A stretch of DNA of 64,000 nt, taken from NCBI RefSeq assembly GCF_048544455.1, contig NC_133537.1:66780134-66844133 (forward strand), written 5' to 3'. Position numbers and translations under genes: made by a program. Source of the DNA: Silene latifolia. Its lineage: Eukaryota; Streptophyta; Magnoliopsida; Caryophyllales; Caryophyllaceae. Positions 12,540 to 24,938 of this stretch are shown here, one piece after another (the stretch's first letter is position 1; each line of letters opens with the position of its first letter). The notes beneath the pieces were generated by a model, which saw only the letters and a list, made by a program, of their open reading frames with translations, made no database searches and had not been told where the DNA came from.

Positions 12540-13871
12540 ATGTTCCATTCTATGGCGCAGCAGGTGCTTTACTGTGGGAGATGTGGTGCTGCTGGGCACA
12601 ATGCAGCCGTTTGCTTAGCGGGAAATGACGAGGTCTATGCGTTCAAGCAGCGTAGACAAGCTAGCCATTCCGTTGTAGTTGTGCCGCCACATCTACCTTA
12701 TCAACGAGGCTATCAAAGGCCTCCGTTTGTCTGGCCACCTCAACAACAAGCTCCTCCTCCTGATAAACAGAAAGAAGCCGTTGCTGAGCTGAAATCTTTG
12801 GTTAAGACACGTGCATTCCGACTGCAAGAAGACGATAGACGTAAAGAAGCTCAACTCATTGAGCTAGAGTCTCAAATAGCTCAGCTAGCCGCTGAGTCGA
12901 ATATTGGGCAACCAGAGAAGGTATACCTTACCTACGCAGAGAGTGGTCTTTCCCAGGAAGGACCCGAGTTGTCTAATGCTACTGATGATTTGTTTGACTC
13001 GGATTACGAAGATCTATCAGAAAACGACTCACCACTCGAAGATTTCTGCATTATACAGCAACTTGTACTCGATCGAAATGATTATAGTGGCCGATCGAGT
13101 GAAATATCTGAGGAAATGTTCGATCGAGCAAATTATACCACTCGATCGTACAGCTGTTTTGAGGATGTTCTCGATCGAGCTGTTTCATGTACTCTATCGA
13201 GTAAAATGCAGGAGGAAAGCTCTCGATCGAGTCCTATCTTTACTCGATCGACCATATTAGCCATGGAGAGCAATGAAACGACATCTTGGTTTGTTTTGGA
13301 TGACAATTTTGACGAAGACAATGGTTACGGTGAGTCCCCCATTTTCAAAGCTGAGCTGGATGCGCTTGAGGCTGCGATTTACGGGACGGAACCCACAGAG
13401 GAGGGTAACAAGAAGACAGCTGAGTTAGTGATTGCTCCTAGCATGGAAGAGGTAATATGTTCTTTTATCAATGATTTCGACGTTGAGAGCAACCAAACTG
13501 AGGTAGTTAACGATAATTTTATTATTGTTGGTATTAATAGTACGCTATCTCATATGACTCCCATTTTTTCTTCTTCCGATGCTCTACTCCCTCCCGGCTG
13601 GACACACAATTTAAGAAGTTTTCACCATTCTTGTCGTCAGAAATTTGTTAACCTGAAACGGTACCTTAGATTATTCTTAATTGCTCCTGAGCTCCTTTAT
13701 TTTGTGGACAAATTTGGGAGCTGTCATAGGAAATTTGTTAGGCTTAAACGATTGAACATGCTATTTTCTTATGTTGATGTTATATTATGGTGCTACTTAC
13801 AGTTTTGTGTAGCACATGCGCAGATTTATGATCTAATGCTAAGAGCTTTGAACTGCTTTGATTCTGACTAA
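12540..13871 (+). CDS. Gag-like protein of the non-autonomous element
   Basis: The open frame extends up to 12516, but the first ATG is at 12540. The product begins MFHSMAQQVLY and has a CCHC zinc knuckle, CGRCGAAGHNAAVC, within its first 25 residues. A Pro/Gln-rich stretch and a helical segment with ELESQIAQLAAES follow. That segment is also in the Athila gag at 1-2143, so this is a gag lacking the capsid core. The rest is an acidic region unlike known gag. About 13068-13252 it is threaded by TCGATCGA palindromes that are translated as DR and RSS. A frame of more than 440 codons in such DNA suggests that the ORF is kept by selection or is recent. Confidence 0.7.
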   Translation: MFHSMAQQVLYCGRCGAAGHNAAVCLAGNDEVYAFKQRRQASHSVVVVPPHLPYQRGYQRPPFVWPPQQQAPPPDKQKEAVAELKSLVKTRAFRLQEDDRRKEAQLIELESQIAQLAAESNIGQPEKVYLTYAESGLSQEGPELSNATDDLFDSDYEDLSENDSPLEDFCIIQQLVLDRNDYSGRSSEISEEMFDRANYTTRSYSCFEDVLDRAVSCTLSSKMQEESSRSSPIFTRSTILAMESNETTSWFVLDDNFDEDNGYGESPIFKAELDALEAAIYGTEPTEEGNKKTAELVIAPSMEEVICSFINDFDVESNQTEVVNDNFIIVGINSTLSHMTPIFSSSDALLPPGWTHNLRSFHHSCRQKFVNLKRYLRLFLIAPELLYFVDKFGSCHRKFVRLKRLNMLFSYVDVILWCYLQFCVAHAQIYDLMLRALNCFDSD

Positions 13872-14285
13872 CTAGAGCGATTGGTTGAAGAAAAGAAGGT
13901 CGAGCTGGGACCTGTCTGAAACTAGCGCTACCCGGGAGGCAACCCGAATATTTATTTCTTTTAGTTGTTTTGTCAAAAATTTTAATTGCGTGTGTAATAA
14001 ATGGTTTTTAAACCATAGGCTGGATCAGTTAAGCTTGTTTTGTTAGTTTCGCGGGCTGTTTTATTGCGTCTTTGCAGGAATCTATTATGGATGGCTCGAT
14101 CGAGTACTTTATATACTCGATCGAACCCTTTTGCTGCTGATTTCACTCGATCGAGTACAACTTCTTCTCGATCGAGTACCTGCCAAAGATGATCTTTCGA
14201 TCGAGAGTCATACTTCCTCGTTCGAACTGTTTTAGATGCCCAAGTCACTCGATCGAGTAATCTACTCTCTTGATCGAGTAATTTT
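13068..14285 (+). repeat. Two clusters of TCGATCGA palindromes in the gag-only element
   Basis: About five copies at 13068-13252 (inside the ORF) and six at 14095-14280 (after it), mostly CTCGATCGAG, 20-40 bp apart, with some one-base variants. Confidence 0.85.
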
Positions 14286-15917
14286 GCTTGGATTAGCTTC
14301 TTGTGACGCTGTTTTGCAGCTGTTTGCGACCTCCCATGTCGCTGGCTGGTTTGGGGAGGTCCCTACTTCGCGCATTCTTGTGAGTTTTCCGTATCTCCAC
14401 ACTCTCTCCTTTTTAGTTTGCATTTCCTTTCCCTGTTTTTGGGTACAATGAGGGCATTGTACGATTTGGTTTGGAGAGGTTATGCATCCATATCTGTGTC
14501 CGCATTCAGTTTTTATTGCATTCCTGTTATCACGTTTAATTTCTGTATGCATTGTTGTTTATTTTTATAAAATTCAAAAATCCCATAAAAATAGAAAAAT
14601 TTCAAAAATATCAAAACTTTCATGTTTAATTTAACATGTAGGTTGAGTCGGAACGGTAGATTTCTATGATGATATTGCACTTCATTTGTCCTTTTTGCTT
14701 AAGCCTTGAATAAATTAATATCTTTAGCATTGTCTTTTGCATATCTACTAGTTTATGTTAAAATTTAGCTGAACGAATAGACTTGACCTGAAATTTTGGC
14801 AAACTACTTATAATTTCTACATTTTAGAGCCTTATAAACTGATGTCATTTGTGACCGGTTTCATGTAGGATTGTGAATAGTTACTCCTTGCATAACATGT
14901 ATCATTAATTTGCACGTATATGAAATTCAATTGCATTTTGCCTACATACATTCGGGTTAGTGGTTGGTGTCACATGCAGGGAGGCGCTTACAATTCCCTT
15001 TTCTTTCATTTTTACCCATTTAACTCCATATTAGCCAAATTTGTCTTTCTGACCCTTAACTACATTCCAAATTTAGCCTGCCTTGTCAAGCTAGTTTAGA
15101 TTATTTTGTGGTATATATTTCATTGTGCCAAGTTTGGCTTGTATCTGATGATTTGGAGTTGGTAATTTATGGAGGAAGGAGGATGAAGAAAAAAGAAGTT
15201 GAAAATTTTGAAAAAAAAGAATTGAAAAAAAAAAACAGAAAAAGAAAAGAAAAGGCCGTGAAGAAGAAAAAAAAAAAAAAAGAGAAAAAAAAAAGTTTGT
15301 TCGATGAGACGGTTTTGCTACTATGCTTTATCATTATCTATTGAGGAGTATGTTCAGTTTGGTTTGGTGAGTTTTGGTGCCAATTGAAGGGCACATGTGC
15401 TTAATTCTATAATTGAGTGAGAATCGGATGTTGTTATTTGGTTCTGTTTAGGTACTAGCTTGGCCGCCTATACCTCCACATTCCCATAAATGTTTTGCCT
15501 TTTCTTACCCATTGCCTCACTTTACCATATTTTTGTAAGTCCTCGGCTGTGACAGGACCTTGCTTGGTTGGAATGTGTGTACGGTAGCTAGAATTGTCTA
15601 TCATATCAGTTGCATGCATGTTTATGTGGGTCGAAGTTTAGGTGAGCGACTATTTTATTTCTCTCTTACATTTATATGCTTACCCTTTACTTCATGAGAT
15701 AAGAGTGACCCGTGAGAGTCCCTCATTAAAGGTCTTGCAAGGTCGACGGTTCAGCTCTATTATAAACATCTTACAACTTGTTTGCATTTGACTGTTTCGC
15801 TTTAAGTATTAGTTTGCCTGCATTAAATTGGTTTAAGTGGGCATTTGTAGCTAGCTCTGAGCTATCTTTTCCGTTCCATTTACTTTGCATTTAGTTTACT
15901 CGAGGACGAGTAAAAGT
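13872..15917 (+). other. Non-coding interior of the gag-only element
   Basis: About 2 kb between the ORF and the polypurine tract, where pol would lie in a complete element. It holds a palindrome cluster and an A-rich purine block (15180-15300), and no pol remnant that I could recognise. Confidence 0.6.
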
Positions 15918-15932
15918 TTGGTTTGGGAAGAT
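15918..15932 (+). promoter_or_regulatory. Polypurine tract of the gag-only element
   Basis: TTGGTTTGGGAAGAT lies directly before the 3' LTR, the expected place for the plus-strand primer. Confidence 0.6.
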
Positions 15933-15933
15933 T

Positions 15934-17255
15934 TGATACGTGCATTTTATATAGTCTTTTTAGGCCTCTTTATGAACTTATTTCTATGCTATCCTCGTAG
16001 TTTTATGCTACGAAATGCCCCGAATATGCTACTTTGGTTTGTTTTGTCTTATTTGCAGAAATGGACCAGAAAGTAGTAGAATCAAGCCTTTTATCGTCTG
16101 TTTTGCATGCATTTGGAGGATGAGTAGATTTGGGGCGGGAATACTGCTGTTACGGGACGCGTGAAGTCATTTCGGAAGCTAGATAAACAAATCGAGGCTG
16201 AAATCAACGAACAAGTAGCTGGCTGAGTCAAATATCTCTCGATCGAAAGCTTTCATGGTCGATCGAGCACTTTTGCAGAGAGGAAGACCTCGATCGAGTA
16301 CTATATTTACTCGATCGAAATGAGCTTTTTAGGGTTTCCTCGATCGAGTGGTTTTTCTACTCGATCGAGAGGTTTGGGCTTGTTTCTGTTCGATCGAGCA
16401 GTTTAAAATAGCTCGATGGAGTAAATCTCTAATGGGCTCGGGCTTTTTCAGCTTTTATTTCGTTCTAGGTCAAATAAATCGTCTTTCCTATAAATAGGAA
16501 AGACGACAGAATGTTTAGGACGACTTTCATATGTTATTTTTCCCCTGTTACTGCTGCTACTTTTGTTCATCTCTACTTTCGGGATCTTATTTAGTAATTC
16601 TCTTCTTTATTCTCTCTTTAGTTTACAATGTTATTTATTTCTTCTTCTGCTTTTGTTCTATTTATTATGTCTAGCTAATTCCCCTGCTAGGATTTAGGGG
16701 AGTCGATGAACTGATGTTAATTGCTAATTAGGTTACAGATCCTTTGTTATCATTATGTCTATGTTGTTAATCACTGCTTTAATTGTATCTAGCTATTTGA
16801 ATCGATGCATTTAGCCTTTTTAACCTTGGTAAGCCTTGACCTGGACTAGAAGGTTGGAAGGGGTGAGACCCACAGTGAACAATAGGATGCTTTAGTGAGG
16901 GCGGAAGCTAAGCTAATAATATTTTAGGGCGAATTGAGATCGGAAGGAGATATTTGTTGCCCCTTAGACCGATACAATCGACTGATCTGTGACCTTAGCT
17001 GTAATTATCTGACATTCATTGATGACCCGACAATCCTAGTTTTCCTTTCTCTCTTATTAATTCCTCATATCCTTTTCTCTTGCCTTAATCTCCCTTAGTT
17101 TAGTTCAAACGATTAAAACCCCCATCCTGTGACCATAGACAGACCGAATTGACGAGTAGATAGTGACCGCCTCCCTGTGGAGATCGACCCTACTTACCGC
17201 TGACTTCTGTTAGTAGTAGCTAGGTATTTATTTTTGGTACCTGACGACGGTATCA
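15934..17255 (+). repeat. 3' LTR of the gag-only element
   Basis: Same length as the 5' LTR (1,322 bp) and nearly the same sequence; seven of the eight palindromes remain. Followed by the CTATT duplication. Confidence 0.92.
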
Positions 17256-17329
17256 CTATTAAAAAAATTGAAAAATAAAGAAAAAAACTAGATCTGAAAC
17301 CAAAAAAATAGAATTGTGGAAATACAAGT

Positions 17330-17690
17330 GTAAATGTAAAGAAATACGAGTGTAAATGTAAATATATACGACTGTAAATGTTAATAAATACGAGTATAAA
17401 TTTAAAGATTTGTGAGTATAAATTTAAAGAAATACGAGTGTAACTATAAAAACCAGATTTGAGAACACCATATTTACACTTCATAATACGAGTGTAACTT
17501 TGATAGCGAGTGTAACTTTAAAAAAATATGAGTGTAAATTTAAATAAATACGAGTGTAAATGTGAGGAAATACAAGTGTAAATTTAAATAAAAACGAGTG
17601 TAAAATTGAGGAAATACAAGTGTAAATTTAAAGATATAAGAGTGTAAATCTGAAAAAAAAATATATAGAATACGAGTGTAAATCTGAAAA
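17330..17690 (+). repeat. Continuation of the ACGAGTGTAA minisatellite of element B
   Basis: Irregular ACGAGTGTAA repeats like those before the LTR insertion, showing that 10040-10935 and this part were once joined. Confidence 0.75.
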
Positions 17691-18791
17691 TAAATATATT
17701 TATTAGATCTAATAATAAAAATCATGACAATATGATTATTTTTCAAAAATCTACTATATATTTTTTAGATCTAAGAATAAAATATGGAAATTGTCTCTAA
17801 ACAAAAATAAGAAAACAAACGAAAAAAATATAAACAAAACCGATTTGTCAGATCTTTAAACAAAAATGTGGGTACCCGAGCCACAATACAGGCTCCAAGA
17901 AACCCAAAACCCCGAGGATGTTGTCAGATCTTAAAAAAAACGATCTTAAAAACCCAAAACCCAAAACCACAATACAACCCATCACCAACTCTAATGTAAT
18001 CAGATCTTAAAAAAAATAAGGAAAACGAGAAAGAGAGAAAAGAGGAAGAAGAGTTGAAAATAGGAGGATGTTGTCGTGGTGGTGGAGGGCGACAGTAGCA
18101 GCCGCGGCAGAGGAGGAGAGAAAGGTGGCGTTTGTGGGTGACGGAGGGCGGTAACACCAAAAACAATAGATGTGGTTTTTTTTCCTTAAAACGAGTTCAA
18201 GGTGGTGTGGTGGTGGAGGTCGATGGGTTGTGGTTGTGGTGTTTTCATTTCAGATAAATGGCGGTGTGAGGGCGGCAAAGTGGTGGCAGTGCGTGGATGG
18301 TGTTGTTGGTGATGGTGGCAGCCGTCGGTGATGGGCTGTTGTCGGTGGTGGTGGTACGTGTTTGTTATCGTTCATGGTGGCGCGTGATGAAATGGGTGTA
18401 TGAGGGGAGGTGGTGGTGGTCGTAAGGGAATGTGGCGTGAGGCTGCGTGGTGGTGGATGTGGGCTGGGTGATGGTGGCCGGTTGAGTTGGGTAGGTGGGG
18501 AAGAGAGGAGATAGTTTTTTGAATTTTTTGGGTTTTGATATTTTTTGGTTTTTGGGAGGGGATAGGTTTTTTGAGGGAGAAAGTGAATGATTTTCGTGAG
18601 ATGAGAGAGAAGTGAGTATGAAAATAAACTATATATAGTAAATTAGTGATGAATTGAGTGATTATGACAAAGAGTGTTAAATCACTCACTAATGACCATG
18701 AGTGTAATTGTTATCTAAGCCCTTCATCTTCCTCATCCAAGGGCTCTAGAGAGGATTTATGGACTCAACAAAAAGAGGTGGACTCATTTGA

Positions 18792-18941
<150 letters not shown>

Positions 18942-18952
18942 TGAGCATCCCA

Positions 18953-18978
18953 TGAGTCTAGCATCTTAGATGAGTCTA
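18953..18978 (+). repeat. MULE left terminal boxes
   Basis: Two TGAGTCTA boxes whose starts are 18 bp apart, matching the inverse pair at 44969-44995 (19 bp apart). Confidence 0.75.
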
Positions 18979-19037
18979 GCATATCAATAAGAACCGTTGG
19001 ATCTTATTGATCCAACCGTCATGATTATGACACGTGT

Positions 19038-19076
<39 letters not shown>

Positions 19077-19310
19077 GGGCGCTACTGATATAATAAGAAC
19101 GACACATTCATTATTCCTCATAAATTTTCACTTCATTTTCTCTCTCTAAAACGCCTGTCTCTCCCTCTAAAAACCGCTTCACGTTCTTTTTCTTTGGCAG
19201 TTAATTCACTAAAGCATAAATTTTTTTCCGTAAATTTTATTACATCAAGGAAAATCGCACTAATCAAGTGAAGATCATTATTATATTTACTTAGAACAAT
19301 CGTTTCGAAG

Positions 19311-20284
19311 ATGACGAAGAGGTATAAAATCGCTCTATTTCATTATATTGTTTTTAAACTTATTTCGCCACTGCATGTTGTTGCTGTTGCTATTATTGTT
19401 GTTATTGTTGTTGTTTTTAGTGTTGATTATACTCTTTTTTCTTCAAATAATCATCGACTTAGGGTTTCTATTTTGCTCAAAGCAGGAAATTGATTTTTCC
19501 GCGAAAAATTAGGTTATTATTGTTGTTGTTGTTATTGTTGTTGTTGTTAGTCTTGATTATAGTGATTTGAAGCGTTTATTAATTGATCGAAGAAAGAAAT
19601 TGAGTTTTCAGTAAAAAAATTAGGTTATTACTGTTGTTGTTGTTGTTATTGTTGTTGTTGTTAGTCTCGATTATAGTGATTTGAAGCGTTTATTAATTGA
19701 TCGAAGAAAGAAATTGAGTTTTCAGTAAAAAAAATTAGGTTATTACAGTTCTTGTTTTTAATGTTCTTTGTTGTAATTGATTTAGGCTAACTGTTTTGCT
19801 CAAGAGAGAAACCGATTTTTTCGCGTTCTAGTTTTTCGCTTCAAAATTAGGGTTAATGATTTGTAATAAATGAGCAATTAATGTGTGTTACCGTTCTGCT
19901 TTCGATTGATTTATTTGTTCGTCGTGTTGAGTTATTTGTGATTTGCAGGGAATGTTCATTTTCCTGAAGTTAATAATATTTCTGAACAAATCTACTGATA
20001 ACAATATTATTATAAACTGTCATAGTAAAAGTGTATCCCCTATCGTTTTAAAAAAGCGACAATTGCTTTTCCGTAATATTCTTGTAGTTTTATATTAAAA
20101 CAATTGTTTGACAATCTTTAACACTGTCTCATTCGTGAGGATACTATCATTCTTATTCCATTCCACATTCTTTCTCAGACTCGTCCACCATCATTCCTCT
20201 TCAGTTTAATAGCTGTAATTGTTTTAGTTTTAATGTTATTCTGTTTTGGTTTTTTGATAAACATTCTCAGGAAAGCAGAGGTAG
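19311..20284 (+). CDS. Ulp1-type gene, first exons (before the Tekay insertion)
   Basis: ATGACGAAGAG followed by a GT donor forms a tiny first exon (MTKR). A second exon starts after CATTCTCAG near 20270 and is cut at 20284 by the Tekay element. Taking out the Tekay element with one GGTAG copy lets the frame run on at 28568. The intron ending at 20270 is homologous to the introns at 28707-29055 and 29225-29446, so the exon and intron were copied together. Pyrimidine-rich 5' UTR sequence (19120-19310) precedes the start. Confidence 0.5.
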
Positions 20285-21619
20285 TGTAATACTCCGTATT
20301 TATATGTCTTGGGGTACTCTATCGAGTAGCCCTTACTCTGTCGAGTATGGGCAAGTTGCGAAGTAAAATAGTTTCGACGACTGTTGGGTACTCGATCGAG
20401 TAGTGGGGTACTCGATCGAGTAAGGGGGTACTCGATCGAGTGCCTTGGGTACTCGATCGAGTGTCCGGTTTTACGGGGGAGTTTTCTCGGGTTTTGTTAA
20501 TTACGCGATTAAGATATTTAAACATATTCGTCATTGTTTTAAATCACTTTTTACAAAACCTAAAACCTGTTTAAGAGAGAAAGCAACTAGTTCTTCTTCC
20601 TAATCGCGTTCTTGACAATTCCCGGAGTTCGACGGTCAGTTCGTATCGTAGTTCGTGTCGTTGGATTCCTTGCGTCGAGGGTAAGCTTTTAATATAATTT
20701 CTATAATGTTTTGTTAAGATTGGTGAAACCCTAATTTAGGAATTGGGGGTTTTGGTGTGTAGTTTGTGATGTGTAGTCTTTATGTGCTGTATGATAGGAG
20801 GAGAATTCGTAGAGGAGCCGTTTTGATACAGCTGTAGATACCGTCTGCGTGTTGTGCTTTCCAGGTAGGATTTCTACTCGTATTAGTCCCATAATGGGAT
20901 ATTGGTGATGTGCTGTAGTTAGTTGTTTGATATGATGATTGTGATTGTGATTGTGATTGTGATTGGTTGTCTATGGCTCTCGAGATGCGTTCTCGGCTGA
21001 GTGGGGTCACTTGCGGGAGTGACTTCACGCCCTAGTTTCGCCCTTCGTGGAACCCGCCACGGAAGGGGATGTGCACATTAATGGGACGGGGTTATCGCTC
21101 GTATGATGAGCGGGGCTTAGGTGGAAACGGTGCGGTCCCCATCGGGGGGTGGTCCAGTGGACGTCGGTATTGAGATGATGGGAGTTGGTGTGTGTGTGTG
21201 TGTGTGTGTGACGAGTTCAATTGTCTGTTTGCCTTATTATTGTTATCTATATTGATTGTGTGATTAGTACTGACCCGGTGTTGTTTTGTAAACTGCGGTG
21301 ATCCATTCGGGGATGGTGAGCAGATATTGAACAGTATAGAGATGAGTACTTTGGGATATTTGGGATGGCCACGACATGACGATAGAGTCTTCCATTTGTA
21401 GTTTAGCATTTATTTACATTTCGATTGAGAAACAGTTAGTTTGGAATAATGTATCGTACTTTGGTTTGGTTTTGAGGATTGTATTTATTCATTAAACTAT
21501 TTATAATAAACATTGTTTCTGTTTTGTCTATTTGATTATCATACCTCGGGCGACCGAGATGGTGATGTCTTCATACCTGAGTGGTCCTGGTAAGGCACTT
21601 GGAGTATGGGGGTGTTACA
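20285..21619 (+). repeat. 5' LTR of the Tekay element
   Basis: Starts TGTAATACTCC and ends GGTGTTACA. Four units of about 21 bp built on GGGTACTCGATCGAGT lie at about 20388-20462, plus two weaker ones before. It also has small GATTGT and GT repeats. Confidence 0.92.
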
Positions 21620-21621
21620 AA

Positions 21622-21632
21622 TGGTATCGAGA
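21622..21632 (+). promoter_or_regulatory. Primer binding site of the Tekay element
   Basis: TGGTATCGAGA, close to the initiator tRNA-Met site TGGTATCAGAG, two bases after the LTR. Confidence 0.7.
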
Positions 21633-22083
21633 GACGATCCCGAAACTCGTAACCAATGAACTTAATGAACATAGGGAGTCAATTAAAATGAACCAGGGGT
21701 AAAAGTTGTAGGAGCTAGTGCAAAGGCTTGGGAGACGTCCTAAAGTCGCGGGGTCGCCCTACAACTTTGAACCGGTCACATGGGGAAAGTGTTTGTCGAG
21801 TCATCGTGTGTTTGATTAACTTGTGCAACAAAGTGATGAAGTGTGTTGATTGGTTGGTGTTGAAGTAGGAAGTTGAGAATGTGAAAGAAAAGTAATAAAT
21901 GTGTGGACTTGATGTTGGAATAGCATGTTGGATGTTTACAATGTGGCTTTAATAGCATGATGAATTGATCTTGTTGATAGTAGAATAGATGCGTAGCATA
22001 TTTATTATGATATCATGTGATTTTATAAGGTTAGCATGTTAGCATATGACGTAATATGCGGGTAGCTCTTACGTACTAGTGAT

Positions 22084-22350
22084 ACTCGATCGAGTGGGAC
22101 TGACTCGATCGGGTGGGTTTTAAGCGATTTTGATTCCGAATCGCGTTTTGGAGCACTCGATCGAGTAACTAGGGTACTCGATCGAGTAGGGGGTCACTCG
22201 ATCGAGTAGCCTAGATACTCGATCGAGTGGGTTAGAGATCAGAAAGTCTGTTTGGTTCTGGAGTTTGGGTACTCGATCGAGTACATGGGGGCACTCGATC
22301 GAGTAGCCCGTCACTCGATCGAGTGGGTTTGGATACTCGATCGAGTAGGT
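22084..22350 (+). repeat. Cluster of ACTCGATCGAGT palindromes in the Tekay leader
   Basis: Nine copies of TCGATCGA (plus one variant, CTCGATCGGG) within 270 bp between the primer site and gag. Most read ACTCGATCGAGT, about 20 bp apart. They would lie in the transcribed leader. Confidence 0.9.
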
Positions 22351-22430
22351 TCTTGGCAGCGTGTTTTCGTGTTTTGAAGTTTAGTACGTATGTTCATATC
22401 TACCCTTTCTTATATATGTATAGTTTCAAG

Positions 22431-23340
22431 ATGCCGCCAAAGAGAAATGCTTTGTACGCGAGAGCAGAGCTTATGACCATGGATGACATCGTAAAGATGT
22501 TAGAACACCAAGATGCTCTTACTGAGACCTTAAATAAAGTGAATGAGGACAAGAATAAGGATAAGGAGAAGGAGGTTGACCATGCTAAAGTCAGCCTCTA
22601 TATTGCGAGGTTTAACCCGAAGGAGTACAAGGGAGTTGAGGAGCCTAACCTTCTTGATAGTTGGCTGAGGGAGATGGAGAACATACTAGACTTAGTTCAC
22701 CGTCCCGATGAGATGAGAGTGGATCAGCTGCATTCTATCCGAGGGAGGCGGTGGCAAGTGGTGGGATTCGGTGAAAGTGAGTGCCAAGGAGATATATACC
22801 AACCAAGGGTTACCTGCTATACCTTGGGAGGAGTTTCGTAGGGATGTGAGGAAGGAGTTCGTACCTGAACATGTGAGGAGTAAGTTGAGAGAGGAGTTCG
22901 ACAAGTTTAAGATGATCGCCGAGATGTCTGGTTCGAGTACTACAGGCAAAGTTCAATGAGAAATCTAGATATCCGAGGATATGGGTTTGAGTGAGGAGAA
23001 TCGGCTTTGAGGTTTGAGAGAGGGCTAACCACGAAAATTACGGATAAGTTACCCGTGGGAGTCCTTGCGATGTAAAGGAAGCGTATGAGAGAGGGCCGGG
23101 AGAGCCGAGAGACTAGTGGAGATGGCTCGGGAGAGGTCGGTGGAGAGAAGAGGAAGTCGAGAGCGAGGGTGGTGGCCAATCTAATTTCAAGAAAGGCAAC
23201 CACAATCAATCTAAGGGATTTTTTCCGGGTCCGGGTTTAGTCTTTGGGACTTCCTTTGGCGAGGCCGAGGGAGTGTGAGTAATAGTTGGGGAGTGACCTG
23301 CTTTGGTTGTGGTGGTATAGGCCACAAGAGACATGAGTGC
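22431..23340 (+). pseudogene. Tekay gag
   Basis: The ATG at 22431 starts MPPKRNALYARAE, as in many chromovirus gags. The capsid region (FNPKEYKGVEEPNLLDSWL) continues to about 22735, then shifts frame to IPWEEFRRDVRKEFVPE (about 22815-22865). A zinc knuckle, CFGCGGIGHKRHEC, is readable at 23299-23340. At least two frameshifts break the protein. Confidence 0.85.
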
Positions 23341-23591
23341 ACGAGTGCACCGGGATCTGTCGAGACTCCGCACGAGCTTTGCGAGCAATGACCATTGGAT
23401 CATGGCCAAACCGGGAGGTCGGGGCTACCAGAGTGGAGGCAACCGCAACGGCGCGGTAATTCTTATCGAAGACACCGATGAACAACAACAACAACAATCA
23501 AGGGTCGGGTGCTAAGCCGACCGCATCCCCAAGATCTTGTCCAGGGAGATGGGCGGAAGACCGGTCAAGTTGTTCATGATGGACAAGAAGG

Positions 23592-24100
23592 GTGAGGAAG
23601 ATGCGCATGTTATCACCCAGTACATTCCTTGTTAATGGTATTCCTACGTTTGTTTTGTTTGATTCGGGGGCTTCTCAGTCGTTTGTGTCTTCGAGTCATG
23701 TAAAACAGTTGGGTTTGAGAGTATATGAGTCTGTTAGTGAGCGAGTTTTCATACCTTCTGGTGAGTCTGTATCGTGTGGGAGGTTGTTTAGAGATGTATC
23801 TTTGATAGTTGGGCAAGTCGATTTCCCTGTAGACTTGATAGAGTTTCCTTTTAATGGTTTTGAGATGATAGTTGGGATGGATTGGTTAGTAAAGTATAAA
23901 GCTAAGATAGACTGTCATCAAAAGAAGGTGTCCTTAAGGGGTCCAAAGGGTGTAAGTGTGTCTTATCGTGGGTTTCTAGTCAAACCCAAAGTTAAGTTGA
24001 TTGCATTTATTACTTTGAAGTCGTATCCGAGGAAGGGATGTCCTTTGATCTTATGCCATGTGAGAGATGACCGGATAGAAAGTCCAAGAGTTGATGAGAT
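23592..24100 (+). pseudogene. Tekay aspartic protease
   Basis: FVLFDSGASQSFVSS gives the DSGA active-site motif of retroviral-type proteases, followed by the usual FEMIVGMDWL. It would cut the Gag-Pol polyprotein. The frame is open over this domain and breaks on both sides. Confidence 0.85.
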
Positions 24101-24819
24101 ACAGTGGTGGGAGAGTTTGCGAGATGTTTTCCGGAGGAGATTCCGGGTTGCCACCGAAGAGGGAGATAGATTTCACCGTTGAGTTGAAGCCGGGGACGGG
24201 GCCAATCTCTAAGGCACCGCACCGTATGGGTCCTAAGGAGATGGAGGAGCTTAGGAAGCAGTTGGATGATTTGATAGAGAAGGGATACATTAGACCAAGT
24301 GTATCGCCTTGGGGAGCACCGATTACGTTCGTGAAGAAGAAAGATGGGAGCTTGAGGCTATGCATAGATTACAGGAGTCGAACCGTGTGACGATAAAGAA
24401 CAAGTATCCTTTGCCAAGGATAGATGACCTGTTTGATCGATTGAGCGGCGCAATGAGTCTTTTCTAAGATTGATTTGAGGTCGGGGTACCACCAGGTGAA
24501 GATTAGAGAGGTGGACATACCAAAGACAGCTTTTACGTCAAGGTATGGCCATTATGAGTATGTGGTGATGCCGTTTGGGTTGTCTAATGCGTCGGCAGTG
24601 TTTATGGATTTGATGAATAGAATCTTCAGACAGTTCTTGGACCAGTTTGTGGTGGTGTTTATCGATGACATCTTAGTCTACTCTAAGACTAAGGAGGAGC
24701 ATGAGGAGCATCCGAGGATCGTGTTGCAGACTTTGAGGGATCATGAGTTGTATGCTAAGTTGTCCAAGTGTGAGTTCTGGTTAGAGAAAGTTGCTTTTTT
24801 AAGGGCATGTAATCTCTAA
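24091..24819 (+). pseudogene. Tekay reverse transcriptase
   Basis: Motifs appear in order: [44 protein letters not shown], a frameshift near 24385, then [30 protein letters not shown] and [12 protein letters not shown] with the catalytic Asp pair. A second frameshift follows FWLEKVAFL. Confidence 0.88.
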
Positions 24820-24938
24820 AGATGGGGTAGTTTGTGGATCCAGGCAAAGATTGAAATTTTGTGACAAAGTGGGAAGCACCGAAGAATGTTCTTTGAGGTT
24901 AGGAGTTTCTGGGTTTATTTGGATACTACGGACGGTTC

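Larger units (their letters stand above)
11015..17255 (+). mobile_element. Gag-only (non-autonomous) Athila-type LTR retrotransposon
   Basis: Two LTRs of 1,322 bp each (11015-12336, 15934-17255) flank a 3.6-kb interior, with a 5-bp duplication CTATT (11010-11014, 17256-17260). The LTRs are nearly identical in the parts compared, so the insertion is young. The interior has a good tRNA-Asp primer site, one gag-like ORF and a polypurine tract, but no protease, reverse transcriptase or integrase. It would need pol proteins from a related element. Confidence 0.92.

Noticed and set aside
15108..15344. Lys-rich ORF in the gag-only element
   Set aside because: Translation of an A-rich purine block before the polypurine tract; no support as a gene.
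22084..22350. Regular repeat-spacer look of the TCGATCGA clusters, like a CRISPR array
   Set aside because: Short palindromes inside plant LTR retrotransposons, irregular spacing, no cas genes; CRISPR is not expected in plant nuclear DNA.
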